Shown piece after piece: positions 17,699-26,030 of a stretch of 33,711 bases of DNA. Each line of letters starts with the position of its first letter. The first letter of the stretch is position 1. The stretch covers positions 1 through 33,711 of the forward strand of contig JBGCGD010000028.1 in NCBI GenBank assembly GCA_045110515.1, in the 5' to 3' direction. The notes below the pieces were generated by a model. That model did no database searches. It saw only the letters and a list, made by a program, of their open reading frames with translations, and had not been told where the DNA came from. Source of the DNA: Granulosicoccus sp045110515 (GTDB lineage Bacteria; Pseudomonadota; Gammaproteobacteria; Granulosicoccales; Granulosicoccaceae). The translations under genes and the position numbers were made by a program.

Positions 17699-17884
17699 TC
17701 AGGAGCTCTGCGCCACACCTTTGTCTGAAGATAGGGCAGCTGCACGAGTGCGGTTTAAAAGCCTCATGGGAAGTCTAAATAGCTTGCCACTGAGTCGAAA
17801 AAGCTCCTGACTACGCAGTACTCGCGCCTCTTCCATGAGTCGATTGATTTGTTCATTCGTCGGTTTGATCGTTTCTTGCTTCAT
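17699..17884 (-). CDS. Small basic protein, function unknown
   Basis: This 61-residue protein has ATG at 17884. It is highly charged and helical: EQINRLMEEARVLRSQELFRL near the middle, then a basic amphipathic stretch, KLFRLPMRLLNRTRAAA. Short proteins with an N-terminal INRLM-x-EAxxLR pattern and basic tail occur in proteobacteria (RSP_7527-like or DUF1127-like size class), but I cannot assign the family firmly. The gene has its own terminator and is divergent from a LysR gene across a 111-bp region with an inverted repeat. It is thus the natural target of that regulator. I infer a regulated small protein, possibly membrane-associated through the amphipathic segment. Confidence 0.6.
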   Translation of the reverse strand: MKQETIKPTNEQINRLMEEARVLRSQELFRLSGKLFRLPMRLLNRTRAAALSSDKGVAQSS

Positions 17885-17914
17885 TTCGAGTGCCCTTGTC
17901 TAGTATGCTGGTGA

Positions 17915-17955
17915 TGCAATTCATAGTATTGCACCTCAATTAGAGTACAATTGCA
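17915..17955. promoter_or_regulatory. Candidate LysR-type operator between divergent genes
   Basis: TGCAAT (17915-17920) and ATTGCA (17928-17933) form a perfect 6-bp inverted repeat with a 7-base spacer, and a third ATTGCA begins at 17950. The layout (dyad plus an extra half-site, within 111 bp between a lysR gene and a divergent gene) is the classical arrangement for an LTTR recognition and activation site. Binding itself is inferred. Confidence 0.5.
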
Positions 17956-17995
17956 CGAAACCACTAGTAATTGTGAATAATAAGCACATATAAAT

Positions 17996-18904
17996 ATGGA
18001 CAAATACACCGAAATGCTGGTTTTCTCGAAGGCTGCCGATATGGGTAGCTTTTCTGCAGCCGCTCGAGAACTTGATTTAACCCCTTCTGCGGTGAGTAAA
18101 TTGATTACTCGCCTAGAAGATCGACTTGGTGCGCGTTTGTTTCAACGCACGACCAGGAAACTCAGCATGACCGCTGAAGGTCACGCATTCAATGATCGCT
18201 GCGGCGCTATCCTGGACGAGATTAAGCAAGCTGAAGACGCTGTCATGGCGTTGCACGACAAAGTGACTGGCACTCTCAGGGTAACCACTGTATCGGCATT
18301 TGCCCGTTTGCAAATGATTAAGCTGATGCCTGAGTTTATGGCTATGTACCCAGAACTGCGCGTCGAGCTTGAGCTTAGTGAACGAGAAGTAGATCTGGTT
18401 GGGGAAAGCGTTGATGTCGCTCTCGTGCTCAGCGACGGCCTCACTGATGAATCGTTGGTTGCCCGTCGCTTAGCGGTCAATAAACGCGTTATCTGCGCAG
18501 CTCCAGACTATCTGGCAAAGCATGGAACTCCCACCTCACCCGAAGACTTACTGAACCATAACTGCCTGACTCACTCGGCTATTCAGCATTTTAACGATTG
18601 GGAATTTGCAGCAGAGTCTGGTGTCAGGGTGCAGCGTGTAAAGGGGAACTTTCATACTAACAGTGCCTCAGCACTGCACGAGGCGGTCAAAGCCGGAATC
18701 GGAATTGCACGATTGGCTACTTACGTTGTACAACCTTCGATCGAATCCGGTGTTGTGGTCCCCTTATTACAAGACCATGCCGTTGACTCATCCACTATCC
18801 AGCTGGTATATCCTCACAGACGCCATCTCAGCAACAAAGTGAGAGTCTTCACGGATTTCATGGTTGGAAAGTTTACGCCAAACCCGCCTTGGGAACGTCA
18901 ATAG
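17996..18904 (+). CDS. LysR-family transcriptional regulator
   Basis: The 302-residue protein has the family winged helix-turn-helix at ~1-60 (FSAAARELDLTPSAVSKLITRLEDRLGARLFQ, with the recognition helix in the middle). A linker helix and a two-lobe effector-binding domain follow at ~90-295. Length and start are standard. The opening MDKYTEMLVFSKAADMGSF resembles the CrgA/DmlR-type subgroup. The ligand is not predictable. It is divergent from the 61-codon gene, which likely shares its operator, and is followed 7 bases after its stop by a strong terminator. Confidence 0.95.
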   Translation: MDKYTEMLVFSKAADMGSFSAAARELDLTPSAVSKLITRLEDRLGARLFQRTTRKLSMTAEGHAFNDRCGAILDEIKQAEDAVMALHDKVTGTLRVTTVSAFARLQMIKLMPEFMAMYPELRVELELSEREVDLVGESVDVALVLSDGLTDESLVARRLAVNKRVICAAPDYLAKHGTPTSPEDLLNHNCLTHSAIQHFNDWEFAAESGVRVQRVKGNFHTNSASALHEAVKAGIGIARLATYVVQPSIESGVVVPLLQDHAVDSSTIQLVYPHRRHLSNKVRVFTDFMVGKFTPNPPWERQ

Positions 18905-18911
18905 CAGTTAC

Positions 18912-18940
18912 AAAAACAGCCGCTTATAGCGGCTGTTTTT
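18912..18940. terminator. Perfect-hairpin bidirectional terminator between lysR and glnK
   Basis: The 29 bases are a perfect hairpin: AAAAACAGCCGCT pairs with AGCGGCTGTTTTT around the 3-base loop TAT. The GC core is flanked by A-run and T-run, so it functions in either direction. It serves lysR (stop at 18904) and the convergent glnK (stop at 18970). Confidence 0.92.
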
Positions 18941-18969
18941 GCTTTGGACCTTGAGAAAGTTAACAAAGG

Positions 18970-19308
18970 TTAGAGCGCTTGTTCACCCTCTTCACCTGTG
19001 CGAATACGGATAACTCGATCAACTGAGTCGACGAATATTTTTCCGTCGCCTATTTTGCCGGTATTAGCTGCTCTGATAATGCCTTCAATACAGCTATCCA
19101 GAATACTCTCGCTGACAACAACTTCGAGCTTCATTTTCGGAATAAAGTCGATGACGTACTCCGCACCGCGATAAAGCTCCGTATGGCCTTTCTGCCGCCC
19201 GAATCCTTTTACTTCAGTGACGGTGATACCTGCTACACCTGCTGCTGCCAATTCTTCACGCACAGCATCGAGCTTGAAGGGTTTAATGATTGCAGTAATT
19301 CTTTTCAT
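18970..19308 (-). CDS. glnK: PII nitrogen regulatory protein
   Basis: The 112-residue protein is a canonical PII trimer subunit. It opens MKRITAIIKPFKLDAV. The T-loop (~37-55) is GFGRQKGH...YRGAEYV with the uridylylation Tyr at position 51, and Gln39 for ATP/2-oxoglutarate sensing is present. The B-loop TGKIGDGKIF is at 83-92 and the C-loop RIRTGEEG near the end. The gene follows amtB by 15 bp, so GlnK rather than GlnB is the likely paralogue. When nitrogen is sufficient it would bind and close the ammonium channel. Sequence alone separates GlnB and GlnK poorly. Confidence 0.93.
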   Translation of the reverse strand: MKRITAIIKPFKLDAVREELAAAGVAGITVTEVKGFGRQKGHTELYRGAEYVIDFIPKMKLEVVVSESILDSCIEGIIRAANTGKIGDGKIFVDSVDRVIRIRTGEEGEQAL

Positions 19309-19323
19309 TGATGACGCCTGCTG

Positions 19324-20550
19324 TTAACGAGATGTAGATGAGATCTTGTGAATACTCAGGTCGGCTCCGTTGAATTCTTCCTCTTCGGTGAGCCTGATTC
19401 CGACGGTAGCTTTCAGTACACCGTATACAACAAACCCGCCAACTAGGGCAACGGCAATGCCCGCAGCTGTGCCGATGACCTGACTGAGCAAGCTTACACC
19501 GCCCAGACCACCTAACGCTTCAGAACCAAATATACCGGCTGCAATTCCGCCCCAAGCCCCGCATAGGCCGTGTAGCGGCCATACACCAAGCACATCATCG
19601 ATTTTCCAGCGATTCTGCGCCAAAGTGAATGTAAGAACAAACAGAGCACCGGCGACTGCACCCACGATTAACGAGCCCATCGGGTGCATGATATCGGAGC
19701 CTGCACAGACAGCCACCAGGCCTGCGAGTGGACCGTTGTGCAAGAAACCCGGATCAGCACGCCCGACAAACAGAGCCGCGATTGCCCCACCCGCCATTGC
19801 CATTAAGGAGTTCATGGCAACCAGACCACTGATGCCTTCCACACTTTGGGCCGACATGACGTTAAAACCGAACCAACCAACCGTTAGAATCCACGCACCT
19901 AGTGCGAGGAAAGGAATGCTGCTAGGGGCAAAATTCCCGCTTGCTCCTCCGTTACGGTTGTATCGCCCCTGACGAGCACCTAGAAGGACGACAGCACCGA
20001 GCGCTATCCACCCACCCATTGCATGGACCACAATGGAGCCTGCGAAGTCATGAAAGGCATATCCGGTTAACGACTCTAACCAACTTTGGAATCCGAAATT
20101 TCCATTCCACACAACGCCTTCAAAAAACGGATAGAGAAAAGCCACGATGACAATAGAGGCAACTATCTGAGGGTAAAAGCGAGCGCGTTCAGCAATACCG
20201 CCTGAAATAATAGCCGGGATAGCTGCTGCGAATGTTAGGAGGAAAAAGAACTTAACGAGCTCATACCCATTGTTAATGGATAACTCAGACGCTGACGCAA
20301 AGAAATCGATTCCGTACGCTAAGGGGTATCCGATGAAAAAGTACGCAACGGTGCAAACCGCAAAATCAGAGAAGATTTTAACTAAGGCATTAACCTGGTT
20401 TTTCTCTCGCACCGTTCCAACTTCTAGAAATGCAAAACCAGAGTGCATAAAAAGCACCAAGATGGCGCCCAAGAGAACAAATAGAACGTCGCTACCTGCT
20501 TGTAATGACTCCACGACTAGCTTACCCCTGAAAAAAGACTCGAGGATCAT
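19324..20550 (-). CDS. amtB: Ammonium transporter (Amt/Mep/Rh family)
   Basis: The 408-residue protein has about 11 membrane segments. Conserved Amt elements are SGGIAER near 116-122, D168 and the pore His176 in FHDFAGSIVVH (same 8-residue spacing as in AmtB), FGFN at 227-230, and the second pore His327 in WPLHGLCGAWGG. It opens MHSGFAFLEVGTVREKNQVNA in place of the more familiar GLALFYGG version, which marks a particular Amt subgroup common in marine proteobacteria. There is no visible cleavable signal peptide. Ammonium is conducted inward and PII regulates the channel. The order here is amtB then glnK; in enterics it is glnK then amtB. Confidence 0.95.
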   Translation of the reverse strand: MILESFFRGKLVVESLQAGSDVLFVLLGAILVLFMHSGFAFLEVGTVREKNQVNALVKIFSDFAVCTVAYFFIGYPLAYGIDFFASASELSINNGYELVKFFFLLTFAAAIPAIISGGIAERARFYPQIVASIVIVAFLYPFFEGVVWNGNFGFQSWLESLTGYAFHDFAGSIVVHAMGGWIALGAVVLLGARQGRYNRNGGASGNFAPSSIPFLALGAWILTVGWFGFNVMSAQSVEGISGLVAMNSLMAMAGGAIAALFVGRADPGFLHNGPLAGLVAVCAGSDIMHPMGSLIVGAVAGALFVLTFTLAQNRWKIDDVLGVWPLHGLCGAWGGIAAGIFGSEALGGLGGVSLLSQVIGTAAGIAVALVGGFVVYGVLKATVGIRLTEEEEFNGADLSIHKISSTSR

Positions 20551-21007
20551 ACCAATGAGATACGTTTAATGCACGTATTACAGGCATTTACACAAATCAA
20601 ATCAATGATGCCGGAGAAATTCTTACACGTTAAATTGGTGTCGAAGCGTGCATGAATCGACTGGCAGTTGATGAGAGAAATCGACTCATTATGGTGCACC
20701 GCCCATATCAAACTATTCTTAATGAATCTTATCTGATGGAATTCAGAGGTTCGAAATTGCCAGTCTTTAGCAGCGCTTCATTATGGTGCCTAGCGCACCA
20801 TATGGGTTCATCCGGCACTTAGTCATCCATAACGAAACCTAAATTAGGCACCCGATGTCACTTAACTTCGCGAAGCGGCTTAGATGCATCAACTATCTGG
20901 GTCGAGAAGAAGTATGAGTGCTAAATCGTGCGGCAGAACGCACTTTACAGCTAACGACACAACACATTGGCGGCCCGAAGGAGCATGCTCACAATCGGAC
21001 CATCGTA
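20551..21007. promoter_or_regulatory. 457-bp gene-free region upstream of amtB
   Basis: No gene is supported here. A plus-strand frame from 20884 is mostly antisense to the DUF349 gene and looks spurious. Signals that stand out are a perfect inverted repeat TATGGTGC-N5-GCACCATA (20782-20802) and the 12-mer TCATTATGGTGC repeated at 20686-20697 and 20778-20789, so GCACCATAATGA faces amtB twice. GCACC half-sites recall NtrC sites, but the dyad order here is GGTGC then GCACC, opposite to the classical one. I find no convincing -24/-12 sigma-54 promoter between these and the amtB start. A 10-bp palindrome GAGCATGCTC at 20981-20990 lies near the end of the DUF349 gene. Confidence 0.4.
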
Positions 21008-23845
21008 CTAACGATTGTAAGCTTTCAAGTATCTCGATTGAAGAGAGTCGCTCACATTACGCGATGCGGGACCAGTACTTATCCATAACTGTTCTAATTC
21101 CTTTAACACTCGCTTCGCATCATTTACGGATGCTGACGTCATGCCCTCTTGCAGATTCTGCAACTGATACTGCATGCGCCTTGCTTTGTCTTCAGACGGG
21201 GTGTCAATTCCAGCGGCTATCTCCATTCGTATCAAGAGGTCGCGCCTTGCTGATTCATTGGTCGCGTAATCTGGTTTGCTACCCTTTTCAAGATGAGCCA
21301 GAGCAGCATCACGGCGTTTTACTAGCGCTTGCTGAACTTCAGTAGCCACGCGAGTCTCACTTGCATCCCATGCATGTTTTACATCGTCTACCAGCGTATC
21401 GGTGGCTGTATCGGATTGTTCAACTGCAAGCTCAAGTTGTTCGCACAAACCAACCAACCGGTTGCGTTCCTCATAAGCGGCTTCAACGCGACGCTTGTTA
21501 GCATTGTCCTGCACTCGTCCACAAGCATCAATAGCCTGCCGGAAATCACGCAGCAAAAACTTTTTATCGCGCTCTGGAAATTCTGCAAGCGCTTGAAATT
21601 CAGCAGATAGTGTTTGAACTTCTGCCTCATCAAGACTGTTGGCTTTCGATAGCTGTTTTAAGCGCTTAATTATGTCTTTAGCCCGAAACACATGCTGTAG
21701 ACCGGCTCTTTGTTTTTCACGCTCTACCTTGTGTTGATGTTTGAAGATAGTACCCAGATGACCATTAAAGATCTCCCATAGAGCCTGGTCTTCCTTACGA
21801 CGCATGATGCCGACAAGCTTCCATGCACTTAAAAGACTTTTAGCCTGATTGGCTGAATGTTGGGTAATTTCTTCCTCTGCAAGCACAGTCACCTTATCGA
21901 CCAACGCTTGCTTGGCGGCAACATTCGCATCGTATTGCACAGCCAGTGCATCTTCAAGTGGCTTCAATGCTGCCGAGAAACGCTTTTCCAATCCCTTATC
22001 GGGTTTTCTGTCAGGTACGCGATTTTTTGACCAGTCCCGTTTCGCATTATTGACCAGCCGAACCGTCGCTTTCCAATCCGGATCGTTTTCTAGCGTTGCA
22101 TGTTTTGCTTCCAACGTCTCGCACAGTTTGGCTTTTGCGTCGAGCTTGGCTTGGCGATCCTGCTGTTTTTGTTCAAACCAAACTTTGCACGGCTCATAGG
22201 CCGTGTCGCCAGCAGTCTTAAAGCGCGACCACAAATCGTTTGACGCTCGACTGACGCCCAATGCCTTCCATGAATTCTGCAGCTCTCTGACCTCTTTGGC
22301 CAATGCTTCAGGTGCCAGCTCTTTAGATGGCAAAGCCTCCATGGCATCGCACAAAGCTTCCAGTTTTGGACGTGCAGCGAAATCCTGCCAATCAGCCATT
22401 TCGGCAAGCTGTGTTTCGGCCCGTGTCAATTTGTCATCAAGCCCTGATCGCTCACCGGGTTCCATTGCAGCCACTTTTTTCTGTAATCGGCGCAACATGC
22501 TATTCGCTGGACCCCACTTACCTTCTTTCACGATCCCGGATAGAGCTGCAAACTGACGATGAGTAGCTTTGACACGATCTGCCGATTCCTGACGTGCTTT
22601 GCCAATACGATCGTTCATGGCTGATAAGTGCTCACCAAGCTCGCGAACATAAACATGCTCGGAAACGTCAATCCCTGGCAGCAAGCTATTCGTATCAACC
22701 AGTGCACTGACGCGTTTAATTCGGGACTGCAGTGCTGCTGGACGGGCTTTGCTCAACTCGTACGGCGGATCAAACAAAACGGACACCGAAGCGCCATATG
22801 CCAGCACTTGAGACACATGTTTTGATGCGGATTGTTCTGCATCAGCGGCCACTTGCGTTTGTAACGATTCGAGCTTTTTCGGCAATTCGGAAATACCACA
22901 GGCTTTCAAAGCATCCAGAACCGGTATCAGAGCCGGATCTTCGACTTTAACAACAGCTGAGGCATTATTATCAGCCTCCAAAGCGGTGCCGCCATCTTCA
23001 GGGGTTACCGATGAGTTGGAATCTGCCGCCTCTGCAGGTGCCGCATTAGCCACCTGTGCGGCCGAGAACTCATCTAAGCGCAACTGTGCTTTTTCAACCG
23101 CCTTTTCGAACTCTTTGTTTGATTCTTCAGTATCTTGTTCTTCAAAGCTTGCCCAGCGCTCCTTGGCCGCCTGCAAACGCCCACCATGCTGAGGTGTCCA
23201 CACACCGTCATTTAGACTCTGTACATTCTTTAATGTGGTACTGACGGCGTGTTTTTTCGCAATCAAAGCCGCTTCAGCTGCAGCCTCGGCATCGATCCGT
23301 TGTTGCAATTGCTTCGCAACCACCTTGTCTTTTGATCGGACCGCACTCAACGCACTGCGCAAGGAATCGTGCTGCGAAAGCCTGAGAGCTGCCGCTAAGC
23401 GCGTATCGTGAAACCGGGTTTGCTGAACGATGAGCAATAGTGAAGGTTCATCTTCGATAGCTTTGAGCGCCAATTCGCGATGCCTAACATCTGGTGCTTG
23501 CGCCGCCATCGGTATAGATAATCGGCCAGCGTGGGTACTTAGAAGCACCCGCACAGACACATCACTAACAGAACCTTCGTTGATTTTAGTGACAAGTCGA
23601 GTTTCAGCGGCCTGAGCAATCGGATCAGGCTCGGTAATCTGGGTGCCGAGCAATTCGCGCAACACATTCAGCTCGTCTAGTTTCCCGATAGCAGCCACTC
23701 TGACGGCTTCATCCTCATCATTCTTTGCCAGACCCGCCAATATTTCTTGGGCTTCGTCTGAGCTGGCATCCAACTCATTAACCGAGCTAAGTCGAACCTG
23801 AGGGTCTTTATGCTGATGTGCAGCTGACTTTAAAAAATTTTTCAC
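21008..23845 (-). CDS. Large DUF349-domain protein with HEAT-like N-terminus
   Basis: I take GTG 23845 as start (945 residues), because it gives the family-like opening MKNFLKSAAHQHKDPQVRL. A GTG at 23914 would add 23 atypical residues. Four short HEAT-like motifs occur at ~12-155 (DPQVRLSSVNEL, DEAVRVAAIGKL, DVRHRELALKAI, DTRLAAALRL). The rest is mostly helical with repeated DUF349 units. The clearest are at ~515-580 (NSWKALGVSRASNDLWSRFK) and ~670-710 (LLSAWKLVGIMRRKEDQALW). A low-complexity Ala/Glu linker lies at ~265-305. No membrane segment or signal peptide is seen, so it is cytoplasmic. DUF349 proteins have no settled function. The length is within the upper range. It is divergent from moxR. 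Confidence 0.88.
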   Translation of the reverse strand: MKNFLKSAAHQHKDPQVRLSSVNELDASSDEAQEILAGLAKNDEDEAVRVAAIGKLDELNVLRELLGTQITEPDPIAQAAETRLVTKINEGSVSDVSVRVLLSTHAGRLSIPMAAQAPDVRHRELALKAIEDEPSLLLIVQQTRFHDTRLAAALRLSQHDSLRSALSAVRSKDKVVAKQLQQRIDAEAAAEAALIAKKHAVSTTLKNVQSLNDGVWTPQHGGRLQAAKERWASFEEQDTEESNKEFEKAVEKAQLRLDEFSAAQVANAAPAEAADSNSSVTPEDGGTALEADNNASAVVKVEDPALIPVLDALKACGISELPKKLESLQTQVAADAEQSASKHVSQVLAYGASVSVLFDPPYELSKARPAALQSRIKRVSALVDTNSLLPGIDVSEHVYVRELGEHLSAMNDRIGKARQESADRVKATHRQFAALSGIVKEGKWGPANSMLRRLQKKVAAMEPGERSGLDDKLTRAETQLAEMADWQDFAARPKLEALCDAMEALPSKELAPEALAKEVRELQNSWKALGVSRASNDLWSRFKTAGDTAYEPCKVWFEQKQQDRQAKLDAKAKLCETLEAKHATLENDPDWKATVRLVNNAKRDWSKNRVPDRKPDKGLEKRFSAALKPLEDALAVQYDANVAAKQALVDKVTVLAEEEITQHSANQAKSLLSAWKLVGIMRRKEDQALWEIFNGHLGTIFKHQHKVEREKQRAGLQHVFRAKDIIKRLKQLSKANSLDEAEVQTLSAEFQALAEFPERDKKFLLRDFRQAIDACGRVQDNANKRRVEAAYEERNRLVGLCEQLELAVEQSDTATDTLVDDVKHAWDASETRVATEVQQALVKRRDAALAHLEKGSKPDYATNESARRDLLIRMEIAAGIDTPSEDKARRMQYQLQNLQEGMTSASVNDAKRVLKELEQLWISTGPASRNVSDSLQSRYLKAYNR

Positions 23846-24061
23846 ACTAAATACACGTAGGAGCTGGCGGGTCGAACAGGAGGTTGGAGTATAACAACTG
23901 CCTTGGATAATCACTCATTAAGTGAAAGCCAACGTTACTTTGAGACACAGTATTCAAAATAACGCGCCTAGGTACACTGCAATTTACCCTACAAACCGGC
24001 GAATCGTATAGAGATTTCAGATTCCGGCCGATAAAGGGCTGTCGAAGAATCCACTTTAGCA

Positions 24062-25003
24062 ATGAATCAACCAGCCACAGCAGGGGTTACTCCCCTCGAC
24101 ACCTTTCCCAGCGCTTTACTTATCGATGCGATTAATCAACTCGAAAGCGTGCTCATCGGTAAAAGAGAGCAAATCGTCATGGCAGTGGCCTGTTTGCTGG
24201 GTCGTGGGCATTTACTCATTGAAGATGTTCCGGGTGTGGGCAAGACAACGCTTGCACACGCACTAGGCACAACACTGGGGCTGGATTGGACTCGCGTGCA
24301 ATTCACCAGCGACCTATTACCAGCAGATGTCGTCGGTGTGTCGATATTCAACTCCCAAGAGAACAGCTTCCATTTTCAACGTGGCCCGGTTTTCACGTCC
24401 ATTATGTTAGCTGATGAAATCAACCGGGCACCGCCCCGAGCTCAAAGCGCACTGCTGGAAGCCATGGAAGAAAGACAGGTCACGGTTGATGGGGCTACAT
24501 ACCCGCTCAACGACGAGTTTTTCGTTATTGCCACGCAAAACCCGACCGATCAACTGGGCGCCTTCCCTTTGCCAGAATCCCAATTGGACAGATTTCTGGT
24601 CGGACTAGAAATCGGTTATCCGGACGCTGCCAGCGAAAGAGCGTTGTTAGAACAAGGCGACAAGCGAAATAAAGCTAACCACCTTGGGGCAATACTCAAC
24701 GAGAAAGAACTTCGACGCTTGCGACACTATTGCGACGATGTGCACCTGAGCGGTCCGGTTCTGGATTACATACAAGCTCTACTTAATATTACTCGCACCT
24801 CCGGAGCCGGACTCAGCCCACGAGCAGGATTGAGCCTAGTTCGTCTTAGCAAAGCGTACGCAGTAATCGCACAACGTGATCATGTTTTGGCTGAGGACGT
24901 CAGAGCCGTTTTCCCAGCGCTGGCCGGACATCGACTAACGGGACAAGTAAAAAGCGGCCATAAACTGGCACGTGAAATTTTAGAACAGGTTGTGATGCCT
25001 TGA
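24062..25003 (+). CDS. MoxR-family AAA+ ATPase
   Basis: The 313-residue protein is a MoxR AAA+ ATPase. Walker A is in DVPGVGKTT (55-63), Walker B is IMLADEINRA (114-123), sensor-1 is Asn160 in ATQNP and the arginine finger region is SQLDRF (173-178). Beyond residue ~240 is the MoxR lid domain with GLSPRAGLSLVRLSKAYA. MoxR proteins act as chaperone-like ATPases that help assemble or activate partner complexes, usually with a DUF58/vWA protein encoded next to them, as at 25056. It begins a three-gene unit with DUF58 (52 bp gap) and TgpA. Confidence 0.95.
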   Translation: MNQPATAGVTPLDTFPSALLIDAINQLESVLIGKREQIVMAVACLLGRGHLLIEDVPGVGKTTLAHALGTTLGLDWTRVQFTSDLLPADVVGVSIFNSQENSFHFQRGPVFTSIMLADEINRAPPRAQSALLEAMEERQVTVDGATYPLNDEFFVIATQNPTDQLGAFPLPESQLDRFLVGLEIGYPDAASERALLEQGDKRNKANHLGAILNEKELRRLRHYCDDVHLSGPVLDYIQALLNITRTSGAGLSPRAGLSLVRLSKAYAVIAQRDHVLAEDVRAVFPALAGHRLTGQVKSGHKLAREILEQVVMP

Positions 25004-25055
25004 TTCATTCTCAAGATTCTATACGGAGAACCTATCAGGGTGACTAAACAGCCCT

Positions 25056-26030
25056 ATGCCTAACAACTCGCTCATTAAAGCGATGGCCTCACGTATATCG
25101 CAACGTGTATTTCGTACACATCCTGAAGACACGCTACCGCATGTCGTGACTCATCAGCGCGTTTATATCGTGCCAACCAAACGCGGCTTAGCCTTTCTTT
25201 TGGCGCTGTTTTTAATGCTGATTGCATCGGTAAACTACGCGCTATCTCTTGGGTATGCGCTGTGCTTCATTTTATCGGGCCTATTCGCCGCAACGTTGCT
25301 ACACACCTACAAAAACCTAGCAGGCGTTGAGGTTCATGCGATTGACAAGATCAACGCTTTTGCAGGAGACAAGGTGTCATTCCTAGTCACCCTTTCAAAT
25401 ACTTTGAACGATTTCCGTCATGGTATTCGCGTCAGTGACGATCACGGTGCGCGTTTGTTAACCCAGATTGAACCTTGCGATAAGACCCAGGCCATGCTGA
25501 CTAGGACTGTGCAAACGCGCGGCAAATCACATCTCGGCCGAATTACGCTACAAAGCGACTGGCCACTGGGCTTATGGACATGCTGGACCTATCTACATAC
25601 GCCGATAGCGGCCTTGGTCTATCCAAAACCCGAAGACAACCCTCCACCACTTCCCGTGACATCTGCACAGGATGATGGGCCGGTTAGCACACCTTCTCTC
25701 GACGGCGAAGTCTCCGGAGTTAGAGAGTATCGCTCAGGCGATTCGATGGGCAGTATCGCCTGGAAAAGCGCCGCGAAAGGCGCAGGCCTTCAAGTTAGAA
25801 CCTTTGAATCTAGCGAAGCGCCAGCCCAGATTGTTCTCAGTTTGAAATCTACCGGACACTATCAGCTCGAGGAACAACTATCTCGACTATGTGCTTGGGT
25901 GTTGCAAATACATTCAAGTAAAACGGACTATAAACTGGAACTACCCGGCGAAACTTCAGCCAGCGATAGAGCGGAACAGCGCTACGAAAACGCGTTGAAA
26001 GCGATGGCACTCTACGGTACCGATTCTTGA
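25056..26030 (+). CDS. DUF58-domain membrane protein
   Basis: The 324-residue protein has two hydrophobic helices at about 44-58 and 63-82, then a soluble part ending with the DUF58 signature VREYRSGDSMGSIAWKSAAK (222-241). The classical form is REYxxGDxxxxIHWKxxAR; here Ala replaces the His before Trp. DUF58 proteins are membrane partners of MoxR ATPases and often sit upstream of a transglutaminase gene, as here. The stop overlaps the next start in TTGA. The start at ATG 25056 follows GGAG at some distance (~25 bases), so initiation strength is uncertain. Confidence 0.9.
   Translation: MPNNSLIKAMASRISQRVFRTHPEDTLPHVVTHQRVYIVPTKRGLAFLLALFLMLIASVNYALSLGYALCFILSGLFAATLLHTYKNLAGVEVHAIDKINAFAGDKVSFLVTLSNTLNDFRHGIRVSDDHGARLLTQIEPCDKTQAMLTRTVQTRGKSHLGRITLQSDWPLGLWTCWTYLHTPIAALVYPKPEDNPPPLPVTSAQDDGPVSTPSLDGEVSGVREYRSGDSMGSIAWKSAAKGAGLQVRTFESSEAPAQIVLSLKSTGHYQLEEQLSRLCAWVLQIHSSKTDYKLELPGETSASDRAEQRYENALKAMALYGTDS

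Noticed and set aside
20640..20660. TGGTGT...GTGC resembling a sigma-54 promoter
   Set aside because: The GG to GC spacing is one base off, and it points away from amtB.
20884..21345. Plus-strand open frame of 153 codons in the amtB-DUF349 gap
   Set aside because: Most of it (21008 onward) is antisense to the DUF349 coding region, and the translated sequence has no recognisable features.
23847..24062. Minus-strand open frame of 71 codons overlapping the start of the DUF349 gene
   Set aside because: It lies in the divergent promoter region between DUF349 and moxR in a different frame and has no recognisable motif.
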